Source: a virus
Direction: 5' to 3' (one strand)
Length of the DNA: 39,348 nucleotides
Virus record (IMG/VR): IMGVR_UViG_3300002143_000005
Coordinates: 1-39,348 of that record
Positions 28,807 through 38,039 of this stretch are shown one piece after another. The translations under genes were made by a program, and so were the position numbers. The notes under the pieces are model-generated. The model was not told the origin of the DNA, made no database searches, and was given only the letters and a program-made list of their open reading frames with translations. Numbering within the stretch: the first letter of the stretch is position 1; each line of letters begins with the position of its first letter.

Positions 28807-30363
28807 TCACTTTTGATTTAGGTCCACTTCCTCTTCTGGTGGTTCTTCTTCACCTTGAACTGACATATCTTGCCCAGGAGAAATGTTCACATTTTCTGGC
28901 GATTCTTCTTTTTCTTCTTCCATCTCTTCTTCCATCTGTTCAACATCTTCATCATTCATTCGTAATACGTTACGACGTATCCATGCACGAGAAAAATACT
29001 GCCCAACATAATTTTCCATCAACTGAACTGTGTTTAACCTTTCACGCAACATCTCAGAGTCTTTCAACTCAGAAAAATGATTATCTTTTAAGAAATCTAT
29101 ATTAATATTATCTCTGAGTTCAGCCCAGTCATCATTATTGATAATACCCTTTAATATTAATTGGGTTTTTAATAATTCCATGAATAAATTAGAAAACCGT
29201 TTACGTAAACGATTAATAAATTTTTGGAATTTTAATTCATCACGAGTAATTTCTGAAGATCTCCCGAGGGAAAACCCGCCTTCAGTTTCTAAACGACCTA
29301 CAGGAACATTTAGTGATCTATATACTTTCTTTTGGAAGAATACTACGTCATCAATTTGACCTAAATTTTCTCCACCAGGCAATGAGGTAATTTCTGTACC
29401 ACGGCCACCTTCACGCCTTGGTAGCCAAAAATCTTCCAACATAGACATATGTTTACGGTCATCTTTAATCTCACCAGTATTTGCATCGTATACTAACTTG
29501 TTACGATATTGAGACATGACAGAACGTAAATATTCTTCTGCTTTACCTCTTGGTAGATTACCTACGTCAATATAAAAAATACGACGTTCTGGGGCACGAG
29601 CCAAACGATAGATAACTAATGAGTCTTCCATCATCCGTAATTGGTTAATAGGCTTCATCGCTTTCTGTAAATACGAAAGGACTCGTTTTCTACTAGAATC
29701 CAACAAACCAGATGTTACATAACATATAGCATCTTTACTGATTTTCAAACCAGAACCACTCTTGCCCATACTTTGGTCTTGATATATAAAATATTCATCT
29801 GTACTTGTAATTAATGCTGAACCTGTCGCCATATCACGTTTGTCTTTTTTGACTTCACGTACTTTTCGAATTTTAGTTGGATCTATTGGACGTAATTCTA
29901 GGATACCTTTTTTAATATTTTTTTCATCTACAATAATATGATAGAATAGTCGCCCATCTACATACCATTTACGAAAAGTATCATGCCCAGTTTGATTAAA
30001 ATTTAACAATGAAGTTACTTCATCAAAAGATTCTTTGATTAGTTTTTTAACTTTATCTGGTTGTTCTAAGTCATCCATGATGATATCAACAGGAGATGAG
30101 TCCTCATCAGAAACGATAGATTCGTTGACAATATCTTCAATCGCAGCATCACACTCTGGTTGTTCTGCAAGTTGTCTATACTTTAAAATTAAATCTGCAT
30201 CACTTTTGGCAGTTGTGCCGTCAAGATCTACATAGGATCCAAAATGACCACCGGCAGCAATAGCACCACTGCCATCTTCATCTTCTTTAGGAACAAAAGA
30301 TATTTTTTTATTATCTTCCGTTTCTTGATATTTTCGTTTTAATTCAAATCCAAATAATTCCAT
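28807..30363 (-). CDS. 20: Portal protein (gp20)
   Basis: 518 aa (T4 524). Typical segments include ILKYRQLAEQPECDAAIEDIVNE, FHILLN-type core FRKWYVDGRLFYHIIVDEKN, ELRPIDPTKIRKVREV, LSYLQKAMKPINQLRMMEDSLVIYRL, APERRIFYIDVGNLPRGKAEEYL and LPGGENLGQIDDVVFFQKKVY. It forms the dodecameric portal vertex through which gp17 packages DNA. The C-terminal tail is acidic and disordered (EEMEEEKEESPENV). Confidence 0.97.
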   Translation of the reverse strand: MELFGFELKRKYQETEDNKKISFVPKEDEDGSGAIAAGGHFGSYVDLDGTTAKSDADLILKYRQLAEQPECDAAIEDIVNESIVSDEDSSPVDIIMDDLEQPDKVKKLIKESFDEVTSLLNFNQTGHDTFRKWYVDGRLFYHIIVDEKNIKKGILELRPIDPTKIRKVREVKKDKRDMATGSALITSTDEYFIYQDQSMGKSGSGLKISKDAICYVTSGLLDSSRKRVLSYLQKAMKPINQLRMMEDSLVIYRLARAPERRIFYIDVGNLPRGKAEEYLRSVMSQYRNKLVYDANTGEIKDDRKHMSMLEDFWLPRREGGRGTEITSLPGGENLGQIDDVVFFQKKVYRSLNVPVGRLETEGGFSLGRSSEITRDELKFQKFINRLRKRFSNLFMELLKTQLILKGIINNDDWAELRDNINIDFLKDNHFSELKDSEMLRERLNTVQLMENYVGQYFSRAWIRRNVLRMNDEDVEQMEEEMEEEKEESPENVNISPGQDMSVQGEEEPPEEEVDLNQK

Positions 30364-30393
30364 TTTAATCCCTATACTTTATAATATAATAGA

Positions 30394-30428
30394 GGGGATA
30401 GTTTTACCAATCCCCACTATTACTTATA
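30394..30428 (-). terminator. Hairpin and near-late element between gp19 and gp20
   Basis: GGGGAT (30394-30399) / ATCCCC (30410-30415) stem with a 10-base loop and partial outer pairing; weak U-run (TCTATTATATT) on the minus strand. TATAAGTA (30428-30421), one base off the late consensus, lies directly upstream. May end gp18-gp19 transcripts and restart before gp20. Confidence 0.45.
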
Positions 30429-30435
30429 CAAGTTT

Positions 30436-30963
30436 TTAACTAGTAGTATTTGATTCCCAATATGCAATTTGGAACTCAACTGTAAACTCTTCGATTTGAT
30501 CATTACTTTCATAAGATAATTCAATCGATGAAATCATTGATGGCCATACACCACGCATATCATAGCGTTTAGTAACATTTCCAGCTTTGTCATATTGTTC
30601 TACAACCATGTCTGCAATGTAATCAATAGGGTTTGAAAGGCCAGTATTTTCTGTATGAGAGTTAATACCGTTCATCCATCTTTCCATTGCATTACGAATT
30701 TCCATGCCGGTATCATTTACAATTGTAACTGTCCAAGGTTCGAATGTACGATCCCCTGCAAGTTGCAGTTGACGACCACGAAACGGAACAGGTATTGGAG
30801 AGATTGTACTGCCTGGTAATTGTGCGCCTTTACACATAAACGCAGCAAGTTCAACATTTCCAGCTGCATAACCAGGGAAATTTAAAGTTGCTTGGAATAG
30901 GTTTGGACGAGCACCACCACCGATAAGTTTTGCTTTGAAATCATCTACGCTTAAAGTTGCCAT
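30436..30963 (-). CDS. 19: Tail tube protein (gp19)
   Basis: 175 aa (T4 163). It has ARPNLFQATLNFPG near the N terminus, CKGAQLPGSTISPIPVPFRGR, AGDRTFEPWTVTIVND, RNAMERWMNGI and RGVWPSMISSIELSYES...EEFTVEFQIAYWE, matching the T4 gp19 order (AGDRTFDDWTVTIYND). Stacked hexamers form the inner tube. It follows the sheath gene by 19 bases. Confidence 0.95.
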   Translation of the reverse strand: MATLSVDDFKAKLIGGGARPNLFQATLNFPGYAAGNVELAAFMCKGAQLPGSTISPIPVPFRGRQLQLAGDRTFEPWTVTIVNDTGMEIRNAMERWMNGINSHTENTGLSNPIDYIADMVVEQYDKAGNVTKRYDMRGVWPSMISSIELSYESNDQIEEFTVEFQIAYWESNTTS

Positions 30964-30982
30964 TTTAGTTATCCTTTATTAA

Positions 30983-32695
30983 TTAAGCAGCAGTTAAACC
31001 AACAATCTCAGAGAACTCTACACCAGTACGAGTGGCAATAAAGTTAAGAGAGATAAAGTTAATTGAACGAGCTGGTTTGATGTAGATATCTGCAACGAAT
31101 TCATTCTTGTCAATAACTTCGCCGGTATTGTTTGTAGTATCACAAACGACCAAGAAATCCGTAACTCCACGACGACCTTTTATGTCACGTAGGAATGGTT
31201 CGACCATGTTTTTAAACATTGCACGAGTAAACTGATCGTTAAATTCAAACAGTTGATATCTAGATGCGGTTGAAATTGATTTTTCAAGGATGATAAACAA
31301 ACGGCGTACATTGATACGATCAAATGCACTTGGTTTAGAAAGCATAGTCTTGTCACCAAACAACACTATACCATCGCCTGGAAAGGAAACAATTGGGTTA
31401 ATACGAGCTTTGTACAATGTATCACGATCTGATTTAGATGGATTATGTGCCAACTTGGTAATACCAAGTAATTGACCACGATTGTAACCAGCAGGAGAGA
31501 ACCAAGGATCATTAGTAGAATCAGTCTTAGCACATAAACCAGCAGTATGGCCACAACCAGGAATCCAACGGAAAACGTCAGAATACTTGTCGTAAACTTT
31601 CAATGCGGTTGAATCCATTACTGCATATGAACTTGATGTTAATTGGTCGACATGGGTTTTTACATCTGAAACTGGAGTACTTGTTCCTACGGTTGCATCG
31701 ATTGGGGGTGATAGAAATACTACCACATCTTTGCGAGCTTCTGCAAGGCTAATTAAATCATTAGATAAAGATATACCAGTAGCACCACTTGGGATTGGAC
31801 CAGAAATTAATAGATTTACATCTACTGTATCTGGGTCAGCAAATAATCCAAAACCAGTAAATATTTCTCCGGTTGTAGGGGCGTTATCATCTGTACCACC
31901 AGATAAGATAGATGTTATTATACTTGTACCAGTAGCAAAATCACCAACTTGAACACATGTATCACCAGAGTCGGTTAAAGATACTGCATGGTCTAACCAC
32001 CAAATATATTGGGAGCTACCATTCACTACATCGACATAATAATTACTTGTACCATCAGTTTTTTTAGCATCAGAACCTTGAGAGACACCAACAAATTTTT
32101 CTAGTACAGTTCCAGGAGTTCCTGTCCATGCACCATTGCTATCAACTATTACGATATGCATCTCATCTTTACTTGAACCAACACCATCAGCATAAGTTGA
32201 AGTGCCTGGGATAGAATCAAATCCAGAAGAATAGTCATACGATACACCGTTGTATGAATTATTAAATGCTGCCCATGCAGTTGCATCAGCTGGACATATT
32301 ATAACGTCAATAGAGTTACCTAAAATGCCAGGATATTTTGCACCAAATGTACCAGAACCACTTGTTGTAATTGATTCGTAGTCGTCACGGTTTTTAATCA
32401 ATAAGCCTGCGCCACCGGCAGTAGCATTTGTATGCCCTGAGGCCGCACGAACTACTTTTAGAGTGCTTCCATATTTCAAGAATGCAGCAGCAGACATAAA
32501 ATATGGGAATGTGTTAGAGTCCGGTTTACCAAATATAGATGCTAATTCTTTTTCAGAACTAAGAGTTGTAATTTGGTCAACGGGGCCCCAATTGAACGAA
32601 CCAGCGATACCACCAATAGAGGTAGATATTGCCGGAACGACGTTTGTCAAGTCAACTTCTTTGACTTCGACGCCTGGAGATACTTGAAAAGCCAT
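30983..32695 (-). CDS. 18: Contractile tail sheath protein (gp18)
   Basis: 570 aa from the ATG at 32695, with AGGA eight bases upstream; the in-frame TTG at 32713 is not favoured. N terminus MAFQVSPGVEVKEVDLTNVVPA and IGGIAGSFNWGPV are typical. The C-terminal domain includes FGDKTMLSKPSAFDRINVRRLFIILEKSI, RAMFKNMVEPFLRDIKGRRGV and PARSINFISLNFIATRTG, the conserved sheath core. Sheath subunits wrap the tube and contract on infection. Two late promoters lie upstream. Confidence 0.97.
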   Translation of the reverse strand: MAFQVSPGVEVKEVDLTNVVPAISTSIGGIAGSFNWGPVDQITTLSSEKELASIFGKPDSNTFPYFMSAAAFLKYGSTLKVVRAASGHTNATAGGAGLLIKNRDDYESITTSGSGTFGAKYPGILGNSIDVIICPADATAWAAFNNSYNGVSYDYSSGFDSIPGTSTYADGVGSSKDEMHIVIVDSNGAWTGTPGTVLEKFVGVSQGSDAKKTDGTSNYYVDVVNGSSQYIWWLDHAVSLTDSGDTCVQVGDFATGTSIITSILSGGTDDNAPTTGEIFTGFGLFADPDTVDVNLLISGPIPSGATGISLSNDLISLAEARKDVVVFLSPPIDATVGTSTPVSDVKTHVDQLTSSSYAVMDSTALKVYDKYSDVFRWIPGCGHTAGLCAKTDSTNDPWFSPAGYNRGQLLGITKLAHNPSKSDRDTLYKARINPIVSFPGDGIVLFGDKTMLSKPSAFDRINVRRLFIILEKSISTASRYQLFEFNDQFTRAMFKNMVEPFLRDIKGRRGVTDFLVVCDTTNNTGEVIDKNEFVADIYIKPARSINFISLNFIATRTGVEFSEIVGLTAA

Positions 32696-32758
32696 AATCG
32701 GTTTCCTTTGCAATGGGTTTATAAGAGTAATACATAATACGGTTTAAATCACTACTTA

Positions 32759-32782
32759 TATTTATACTTTTCTATATTTATA
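32759..32782 (-). promoter_or_regulatory. Tandem late promoters of gp18
   Basis: Two exact TATAAATA elements on the minus strand at 32782-32775 and 32766-32759, 16 bases apart, in the gap between gp17 and gp18. Duplicate late promoters suit the high copy number of sheath and tube. Confidence 0.75.
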
Positions 32783-32788
32783 CATTTA

Positions 32789-34390
32789 TTAAGTATTTTC
32801 TACAGTTATCCATCTATCCCCGGCATAATATTCTCCAATTGGTTCAATTATTTGCGGGTTTGATACTATACCGAATGGTAATACCTCATCCTCAATGGCT
32901 CTTGACCTCTCATCAAATAGCAATTTCCGGACATTAATATCAGTTTCATTAATAAACATTTGAGTTGTTGCATACCAACCAAATAAAACAAAGTTCATCA
33001 TTAAGTCATCGTGACTATTATCGTTTGCTTCATATGACGCACCTTTAGCAATAAAAGTAGACATTTCTATAATAGTATCTGCATCAACAATTTCTATTTT
33101 ATGTTGTTCAATTAAATCTTTAATATTGGAACATCCAATTCGTTTAACTTTTTTAGTCATGGTCACACCGATACCACCAGATTTAACTACAGACTCTAAA
33201 AACATTTCTTCATATTCAAGGTCATAGTATAACCCATTGCATACTACTACTCCAGCATCATTATTTTCTATGATAACATATGCCTTATTGAAATAATTTG
33301 CCCATTTGTATATAATATCTGGGAATAACAATGGAGATATCATATTATCTCTAAACACACAAACTTGTTTAAATGGCCGAGAACTAATGTCAATTATGTT
33401 AAATGTAGAATAATCTTGCCCACGACCCTTTGCAACATCAACAAACATTAAATATTGACAATCTTGATTTGGTTTATCATATACTTTAACATTATTTTGT
33501 TCAAGTATGGGTGCATGGGCCTTCAACGATAATAAAACATTAGCAGAGATTAATGTATTACCAGACCCATGAAACGTATTGCCAAATTCTTGCTGAAATT
33601 GTAGTTCTGAAGTATTTGATATGGTTAACCTTTTCCACTCTGCATCTCTTCCTGGAACATCCCACCAATCTACCCTGAACGGTTTATAATCATTTGTATT
33701 TTGTACTGAACCTTCCCATAATTTATGAAATACATTACCTATACCATTTGCAGTAGAAGTAATAATAACTCTGGTTGATTTACCAGATGTAACTACTGGA
33801 TATGTAGAAGTATAAAATTTGGCATCGTTATCAACAAATGCAAACTCATCAAGGAAAAGCAAATTAACAGATAACCCTCGAATAGAAGATCCAGATGTAC
33901 CAGATGAAATTATCCTAGAATTATTTGAGAAATCAATATTACGCCTATTTAAAGATTTAGTTCCTGGCTGTAAAAAGAAAGGGAGATTTTCAAGTGCAAG
34001 TGTCACCCTTGATAACATTTCTTGAGATGTTGCACCTTTGTTTGCAAGGATAACGATTGTTTGGTCGGGTTTAAATATAGCATACCATAACAAATATATT
34101 ACAGATGAAATTGATTTACCAGATTGCCTACACGCAAGAACAATTGAAAACCGATTATTAATAAAATGGTCAAACATCTGTTCTTGATATGGATATAAAT
34201 TGAATGGTACTAAACCTTCATCAAGATTAATAACTTTAACATACTTTCTTGCAAAGTACGGTAGATCAGACATACATTTTACATATTCTTGAAACTCTTC
34301 GTTTGTGAATACTTGCTGTACGCCATCACGTTTAACGTTTGGATTGCCAAGATACCCATAGTCATTATTGACTAAATTCATTTTAGACAT
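32789..34390 (-). CDS. 17: Terminase large subunit (gp17)
   Basis: 533 aa (T4 610). ATPase: Walker A ACRQSGKS (about 86-93), Walker B LLFLDEFAF (D181-E182), motif III ITSTANG. Nuclease: FVDVAKGRGQDYS, with an Asp pattern continuing in VIIENNDAG and SHDDLMMNFVLFGW. It cuts concatemers and drives ATP-powered packaging through gp20. Start overlaps the gp16 stop (TAATG). Confidence 0.97.
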   Translation of the reverse strand: MSKMNLVNNDYGYLGNPNVKRDGVQQVFTNEEFQEYVKCMSDLPYFARKYVKVINLDEGLVPFNLYPYQEQMFDHFINNRFSIVLACRQSGKSISSVIYLLWYAIFKPDQTIVILANKGATSQEMLSRVTLALENLPFFLQPGTKSLNRRNIDFSNNSRIISSGTSGSSIRGLSVNLLFLDEFAFVDNDAKFYTSTYPVVTSGKSTRVIITSTANGIGNVFHKLWEGSVQNTNDYKPFRVDWWDVPGRDAEWKRLTISNTSELQFQQEFGNTFHGSGNTLISANVLLSLKAHAPILEQNNVKVYDKPNQDCQYLMFVDVAKGRGQDYSTFNIIDISSRPFKQVCVFRDNMISPLLFPDIIYKWANYFNKAYVIIENNDAGVVVCNGLYYDLEYEEMFLESVVKSGGIGVTMTKKVKRIGCSNIKDLIEQHKIEIVDADTIIEMSTFIAKGASYEANDNSHDDLMMNFVLFGWYATTQMFINETDINVRKLLFDERSRAIEDEVLPFGIVSNPQIIEPIGEYYAGDRWITVENT

Positions 34391-34854
34391 TATTTGTCCT
34401 CAGAATCTTTTATATCTACGGTAATTGGTTTTTGTTGTTGAGATATAATAAATTTTTGCAGATCGGTTGTAGATCCGACAAAGACATTGTTGTTAGTTAC
34501 AGAAAGTCCATCTGCCGATGGACCCTTGTTTTTACCAGTGCCTTTAATAGCATCAGTAGTTTTATGTAACACCATAATTTTATCAGTCATATCAGAAACA
34601 TTTTTCATCATATTACCAAGAACTTCAAATGCACGAGGGTGATCACTTTGAAGTGCAAGTTCCATCATGCTGTCAATTGCAATTTGCCCTTTATCTACTA
34701 ATGTTTTGTATGTATTCCTTGAGTATTCGTAATCTGAATCTACATCTTGTTCTACAAGATTTTGTTTTGTTGATAATTTATTATCCCTAGAATCTTTTAC
34801 TGGGAGGTGTTGAACCATTTTGTCTAGCAATTCTGCTGACTTTATTGTACTCAT
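34390..34854 (-). CDS. 16: Terminase small subunit (gp16)
   Basis: 154 aa (T4 164). The centre, DSDYEYSRNTYKTLVDKGQIAIDSMMELALQSDHPRAFEVLGNMMKNVSDM, is the conserved coiled-coil oligomerisation core of gp16. Charged, flexible ends. It regulates gp17 and starts packaging. It is overlapped by the gp17 start. Confidence 0.93.
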   Translation of the reverse strand: MSTIKSAELLDKMVQHLPVKDSRDNKLSTKQNLVEQDVDSDYEYSRNTYKTLVDKGQIAIDSMMELALQSDHPRAFEVLGNMMKNVSDMTDKIMVLHKTTDAIKGTGKNKGPSADGLSVTNNNVFVGSTTDLQKFIISQQQKPITVDIKDSEDK

Positions 34855-34860
34855 AATATA

Positions 34861-35844
34861 TTAATACCCTTTAGCTAAAGTAAAATCTTTTGATACCCAT
34901 TGTGCTCCAGATATAGAACCAACAACCAATTCATTTGGAATAAAATTAATATCACTTGTAACGGCAATAACTAATTGAGAACCAACAGTATATTCTTGTA
35001 CTACACCAATTGCTCCTGAAGTTGTACCTATAACTTGTTCAACCAAAACATATGTTTGACCATTACCACCATATTCATAAGACTGAAGGTTTATCACAGC
35101 ACGTTTAGGATCATCTAAAAAATTTATCTCTTGTATAATAGTATACTCTTCTGAAGATTTTGATTGTGTTGGATTGATACTATTAGTTTGTTGTTCATAT
35201 CCTTTTAATACATTATCTGTATCGAACGTGTTGACAATAACAGTTTTAATTTGTTTAGAGTTACGTTCGGGGCCATAGAACCTAACCTTTGCATCAAATG
35301 ATAATGTATATATTATTGCACGACGACTCATAAAATCGCCTTCATAATCTTCTTGCATATCAATTGTAGATAATGTGATTGGTATATCTGTTTTCAATGT
35401 ATCTGATACACCTTCTTTAATTGTCACAGTATATTCTGGTTGAAAATATGGGATAATCTGTTCAATGATTTGCAATGCATCATCTTGATTCTTTGCTATA
35501 ATAGAAAGGTTAATACTTATATTATATGGTGCAAATGTATAATATAATTTATCTCCAATTTGAATTTTATTATTACGATTTAACTTACTTTGAGTATCAT
35601 ATGAAATGTTAAGAATTTCAAAAGACATCCTTGGAAGTTTAATAGCACTTCGGATGCTTAAATCTGGTTCTTCGTCCATTCTGGCAAGGAATTTTTCTTT
35701 TGGGCCATATGCTAAAGGAACTCGTATAATAGATTTAACTGCACCTGTAGAATCTTTTCTAATAATAGAAATATCATTAAACAATGTGCCAAATACAGCA
35801 ACGAATCTTCGTACTGTGGCATGATAGAAGTGATCACCAAACAT
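34861..35844 (-). CDS. 15: Tail terminator / sheath stabiliser (gp15)
   Basis: 327 aa from the ATG at 35844, chosen because AAGGA lies at good spacing; an ATG at 35868 falls inside the preceding gene. The T4 gp15 core is recognisable: MFGDHFYHATVRRFVAVFGTLFNDI, IRVPLAYGPKEKFLARM, LPRMSFEIL, IIEQIIPYFQPEYTVTI and DFMSRRAIIYTLSFDAKV. The C-terminal 90 residues (YEYGGNGQTYVLVEQVIG onward) form an extra beta-rich domain absent from T4 gp15. Caps the tail and joins it to the neck. Confidence 0.92.
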   Translation of the reverse strand: MFGDHFYHATVRRFVAVFGTLFNDISIIRKDSTGAVKSIIRVPLAYGPKEKFLARMDEEPDLSIRSAIKLPRMSFEILNISYDTQSKLNRNNKIQIGDKLYYTFAPYNISINLSIIAKNQDDALQIIEQIIPYFQPEYTVTIKEGVSDTLKTDIPITLSTIDMQEDYEGDFMSRRAIIYTLSFDAKVRFYGPERNSKQIKTVIVNTFDTDNVLKGYEQQTNSINPTQSKSSEEYTIIQEINFLDDPKRAVINLQSYEYGGNGQTYVLVEQVIGTTSGAIGVVQEYTVGSQLVIAVTSDINFIPNELVVGSISGAQWVSKDFTLAKGY

Positions 35845-35854
35845 TAAATATTCC

Positions 35855-36058
35855 TTATAATGCAGCAATTCTAGACTGGAAGTCTACAAAATCAGTGGAA
35901 TTTGCAACAATTGATTTTAACTCTACGATATTTACTGTAGCACCAACCGTTGTATATATTTCAGTGAAATTAGTATTGATTTTAATTGCAGCACCACGGA
36001 GAGTGTCCCCTGTACCATCATTTGCAATTGTACCTGTATTAACTATTAATTGTGCCAT
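35855..36058 (-). CDS. Small structural-type protein with GTGDTLRxAxxKINxNF motif
   Basis: 67 aa. Residues 8-33 carry NDGTGDTLRGAAIKINTNFTEIY, a short module found repeatedly in marine T4-like fibre and neck-associated proteins, often at the N terminus of longer fibres. Here it stands alone between gp14 and gp15. Probably a virion or attachment element; exact position unknown. Confidence 0.75.
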   Translation of the reverse strand: MAQLIVNTGTIANDGTGDTLRGAAIKINTNFTEIYTTVGATVNIVELKSIVANSTDFVDFQSRIAAL

Positions 36059-36071
36059 TTATTATGTATCC

Positions 36072-37091
36072 TTAAAGTTGATCCATCGTAGTTATAGAAT
36101 CTACTGTGTGAGTTGAACTATCCATTCGTTTTAATGCTGTTGGTATATTTGAAGAATACGACACAAGCCCAAATGTTTGACTTGGATCCCCAAATGGGTT
36201 ATTCTCACTAAAGTCTACATAATCATTTGCCAACAATTCAAATTCTCTGTTCTGTGCTTGTCCACTATCAATAAATGTATTATCAACATATTGGTTTGAT
36301 ATGTCATATATTGTCACAGCATTCCAACTAGCTTCAGACTCTGTTCCGACTATTCTAGATCCAGATAAAAATTCATGATATTGGCCGTCAGAAGTCTGTA
36401 TGTTAGATACCGAAATCTTTCTTTGTAAAACATTTATATATTCTATATTAAGTAATTCAGCAGTTATTGAGAACTCTGAAAATTCTTGAGTTATAGTTTC
36501 ACCTATAATATATTCTATACCATTATTAATTCCACTATCTACTAATATGATAGTGGAATTAGCATCTACCCTTTGCAAATTATCAATATCTGGATCACCA
36601 GTATTAATAACTTCATTACTATATTCAAATAATTCACACTGTAATTTATATACAGTTAAATTAGACAGTTGATAAAATGGTTGTTCATGTTCAACAAATT
36701 TTATTTCGAAGAACGATTGTGTTAATGGGTGATATAATAAATCTCCTTCCATTGGCCTTCGATGAGATATATTATTATTAAAAAGTCCAATTAAATTTTC
36801 CCAACTACGTCGAGCAACAATAAATGTAGCCTGATCACGCATCTCTAAACCAAACTTAGACATCAATGCACCATCACCACCAAAACCTTGTACGTCTTCA
36901 ATATACATTTCAATACTGTATGCATCAGTGAAACGACTTTCAATTACTTCATTTAATAATCTATCCCTGGTCATCTCTCTTGGCATGTACATAACATCTT
37001 GCCCGTACATCTTTAAAGACTCAATAACAATGTCTTCGTATAAGAATTGCTCTGATTTTACATTTTGGGAAAAATATACACTAGTTGCCAT
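36072..37091 (-). CDS. 14: Neck protein (gp14)
   Basis: 339 aa (T4 256). N terminus VYFSQNVKSEQFLYEDIVIESLKMYGQDVMYMPREM and IEDVQGFGGDGALMSKFGLEMRDQATFIVARRSW are the T4-family gp14 features; LLYHPLTQSFFEIKFVEHEQPFYQL also fits. The end (DPSQTFGLV...MDSSTHTVDSITTMDQL) is extended. Joins head and tail with gp13. Confidence 0.92.
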   Translation of the reverse strand: MATSVYFSQNVKSEQFLYEDIVIESLKMYGQDVMYMPREMTRDRLLNEVIESRFTDAYSIEMYIEDVQGFGGDGALMSKFGLEMRDQATFIVARRSWENLIGLFNNNISHRRPMEGDLLYHPLTQSFFEIKFVEHEQPFYQLSNLTVYKLQCELFEYSNEVINTGDPDIDNLQRVDANSTIILVDSGINNGIEYIIGETITQEFSEFSITAELLNIEYINVLQRKISVSNIQTSDGQYHEFLSGSRIVGTESEASWNAVTIYDISNQYVDNTFIDSGQAQNREFELLANDYVDFSENNPFGDPSQTFGLVSYSSNIPTALKRMDSSTHTVDSITTMDQL

Positions 37092-37097
37092 TTTTTA

Positions 37098-37847
37098 TTA
37101 TCCCACCATCATCATTGGAGGCATCTCATATGCAAGTTGCATGGCTTCTCGTATTTGTGCGATCTCAACATTTGAATCATCAAACATTTGACGACCATTT
37201 AATGTTACACCACCAGGAAGTACCATACCTTCAAATTTAATTAAGTTTGCACCCCATTGGTTTTTAATCAATGCAGTTGCGTACTGTTTGAGAAACATAT
37301 CATTGTACACATCTGTGTATGTTTCAGGATCGATAATTTGATAACCTTCAACAATAATATATTGCCCTGATATAACATTAGACCAATCCATTCTAAGATG
37401 TAATTTATTTGTATGGCGATTGAATTGTACAATCTCAGTGCCGGAACCACTAATGATAGTATCTATCAGTGACATGTATTGCATTGTTTGAACGTAATTT
37501 GTAAGTGATCCCATATAATTTAAATTATATAAGTCATTTAAATACATTTGATATTTTGCACTGAACATACTACTTGATGACAGTGAACTAGAAATTGGTA
37601 ATACTCTACTCACAGATATAGTTGCATCTGTTACTGGAATGTATTGGTTTACTATATCGGTAGGTGTTAGTAAATGTTTTAAATAAACTTTTTGTACAGC
37701 ATCGGAATGATATTCTTGATAAAACTGTAATGCATCATCTATACGATCTGATACTTGTTCTTCGTCAACATTAATTTCGATAACTGGGGCCCCAAGTCTT
37801 CGTAAGCAATATTCTATTAATGTATCTCTTGATATTGGGTTTGCCAT
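37098..37847 (-). CDS. 13: Neck protein (gp13)
   Basis: 249 aa (T4 309). Recognisable parts are LIEYCLRRLGAPVIEINVDEEQVSDRIDDALQFYQEYHSDA, YQMYLNDLYNL and IDPETYTDVYNDMFLKQYATALIKNQWGANLIKFEGM. Forms the neck ring under the portal. It begins one base after the stop of the 43-aa gene and is transcribed from the late promoter at 38032-38039. Confidence 0.93.
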   Translation of the reverse strand: MANPISRDTLIEYCLRRLGAPVIEINVDEEQVSDRIDDALQFYQEYHSDAVQKVYLKHLLTPTDIVNQYIPVTDATISVSRVLPISSSLSSSSMFSAKYQMYLNDLYNLNYMGSLTNYVQTMQYMSLIDTIISGSGTEIVQFNRHTNKLHLRMDWSNVISGQYIIVEGYQIIDPETYTDVYNDMFLKQYATALIKNQWGANLIKFEGMVLPGGVTLNGRQMFDDSNVEIAQIREAMQLAYEMPPMMMVG

Positions 37848-37848
37848 T

Positions 37849-37980
37849 TTATTCCGCCGATTTGTTTAAGAATGAACTTAACACCCATTCATATTTACGA
37901 TGTGATACAATTCTTTTTTCAAGGATATTACTGATATGAAAAGTTGAAGCAAGAACAACTTTTAGGTTCTGAACAATCAT
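37849..37980 (-). CDS. Small hypothetical protein before gp13, 43 aa
   Basis: The ATG at 37980 (MIVQNLKVVLASTFHISNIL) has GGAG five bases upstream; an in-frame start at 38031 would overlap the late promoter and hairpin and is rejected. The end is KYEWVLSSFLNKSAE. First gene of the neck/tail operon, directly abutting gp13. No motif recognised. Confidence 0.65.
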   Translation of the reverse strand: MIVQNLKVVLASTFHISNILEKRIVSHRKYEWVLSSFLNKSAE

Positions 37981-38000
37981 AAATTCTCCACAAATAAAAA

Positions 38001-38036
38001 AAATAGTGATAAGGATATAACCCTCTATCACTATTT
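38001..38036 (-). terminator. Strong terminator hairpin before the neck operon
   Basis: Perfect 11-bp inverted repeat (38001-38011 and 38026-38036) with a further AGG/CCT pairing inside. On the minus strand it is followed by a T-run (TTTTTTTT then ATTT). It closes transcripts coming from the unknown genes upstream. The upstream arm overlaps the late promoter at 38032-38039. Confidence 0.85.
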
Positions 38037-38039
38037 ATA
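38032..38039 (-). promoter_or_regulatory. Late promoter TATAAATA embedded in a terminator
   Basis: Exact minus-strand element whose last five bases are the first bases of the terminator's upstream arm. With the usual T4 spacing the start is about 38026, at the end of that arm, so new RNA cannot form the full hairpin. Confidence 0.75.

Noticed and set aside
32695-32713. Earlier TTG start for the tail sheath gene
   Set aside because: The inner ATG has AGGA at good spacing and gives the family N terminus MAFQVSPGVEV; the TTG lies at the ribosome site itself.
35845-35868. Earlier ATG for gp15
   Set aside because: It lies inside the end of the 67-aa gene and lacks a ribosome site; the ATG at 35844 matches the known gp15 N terminus (MFG).
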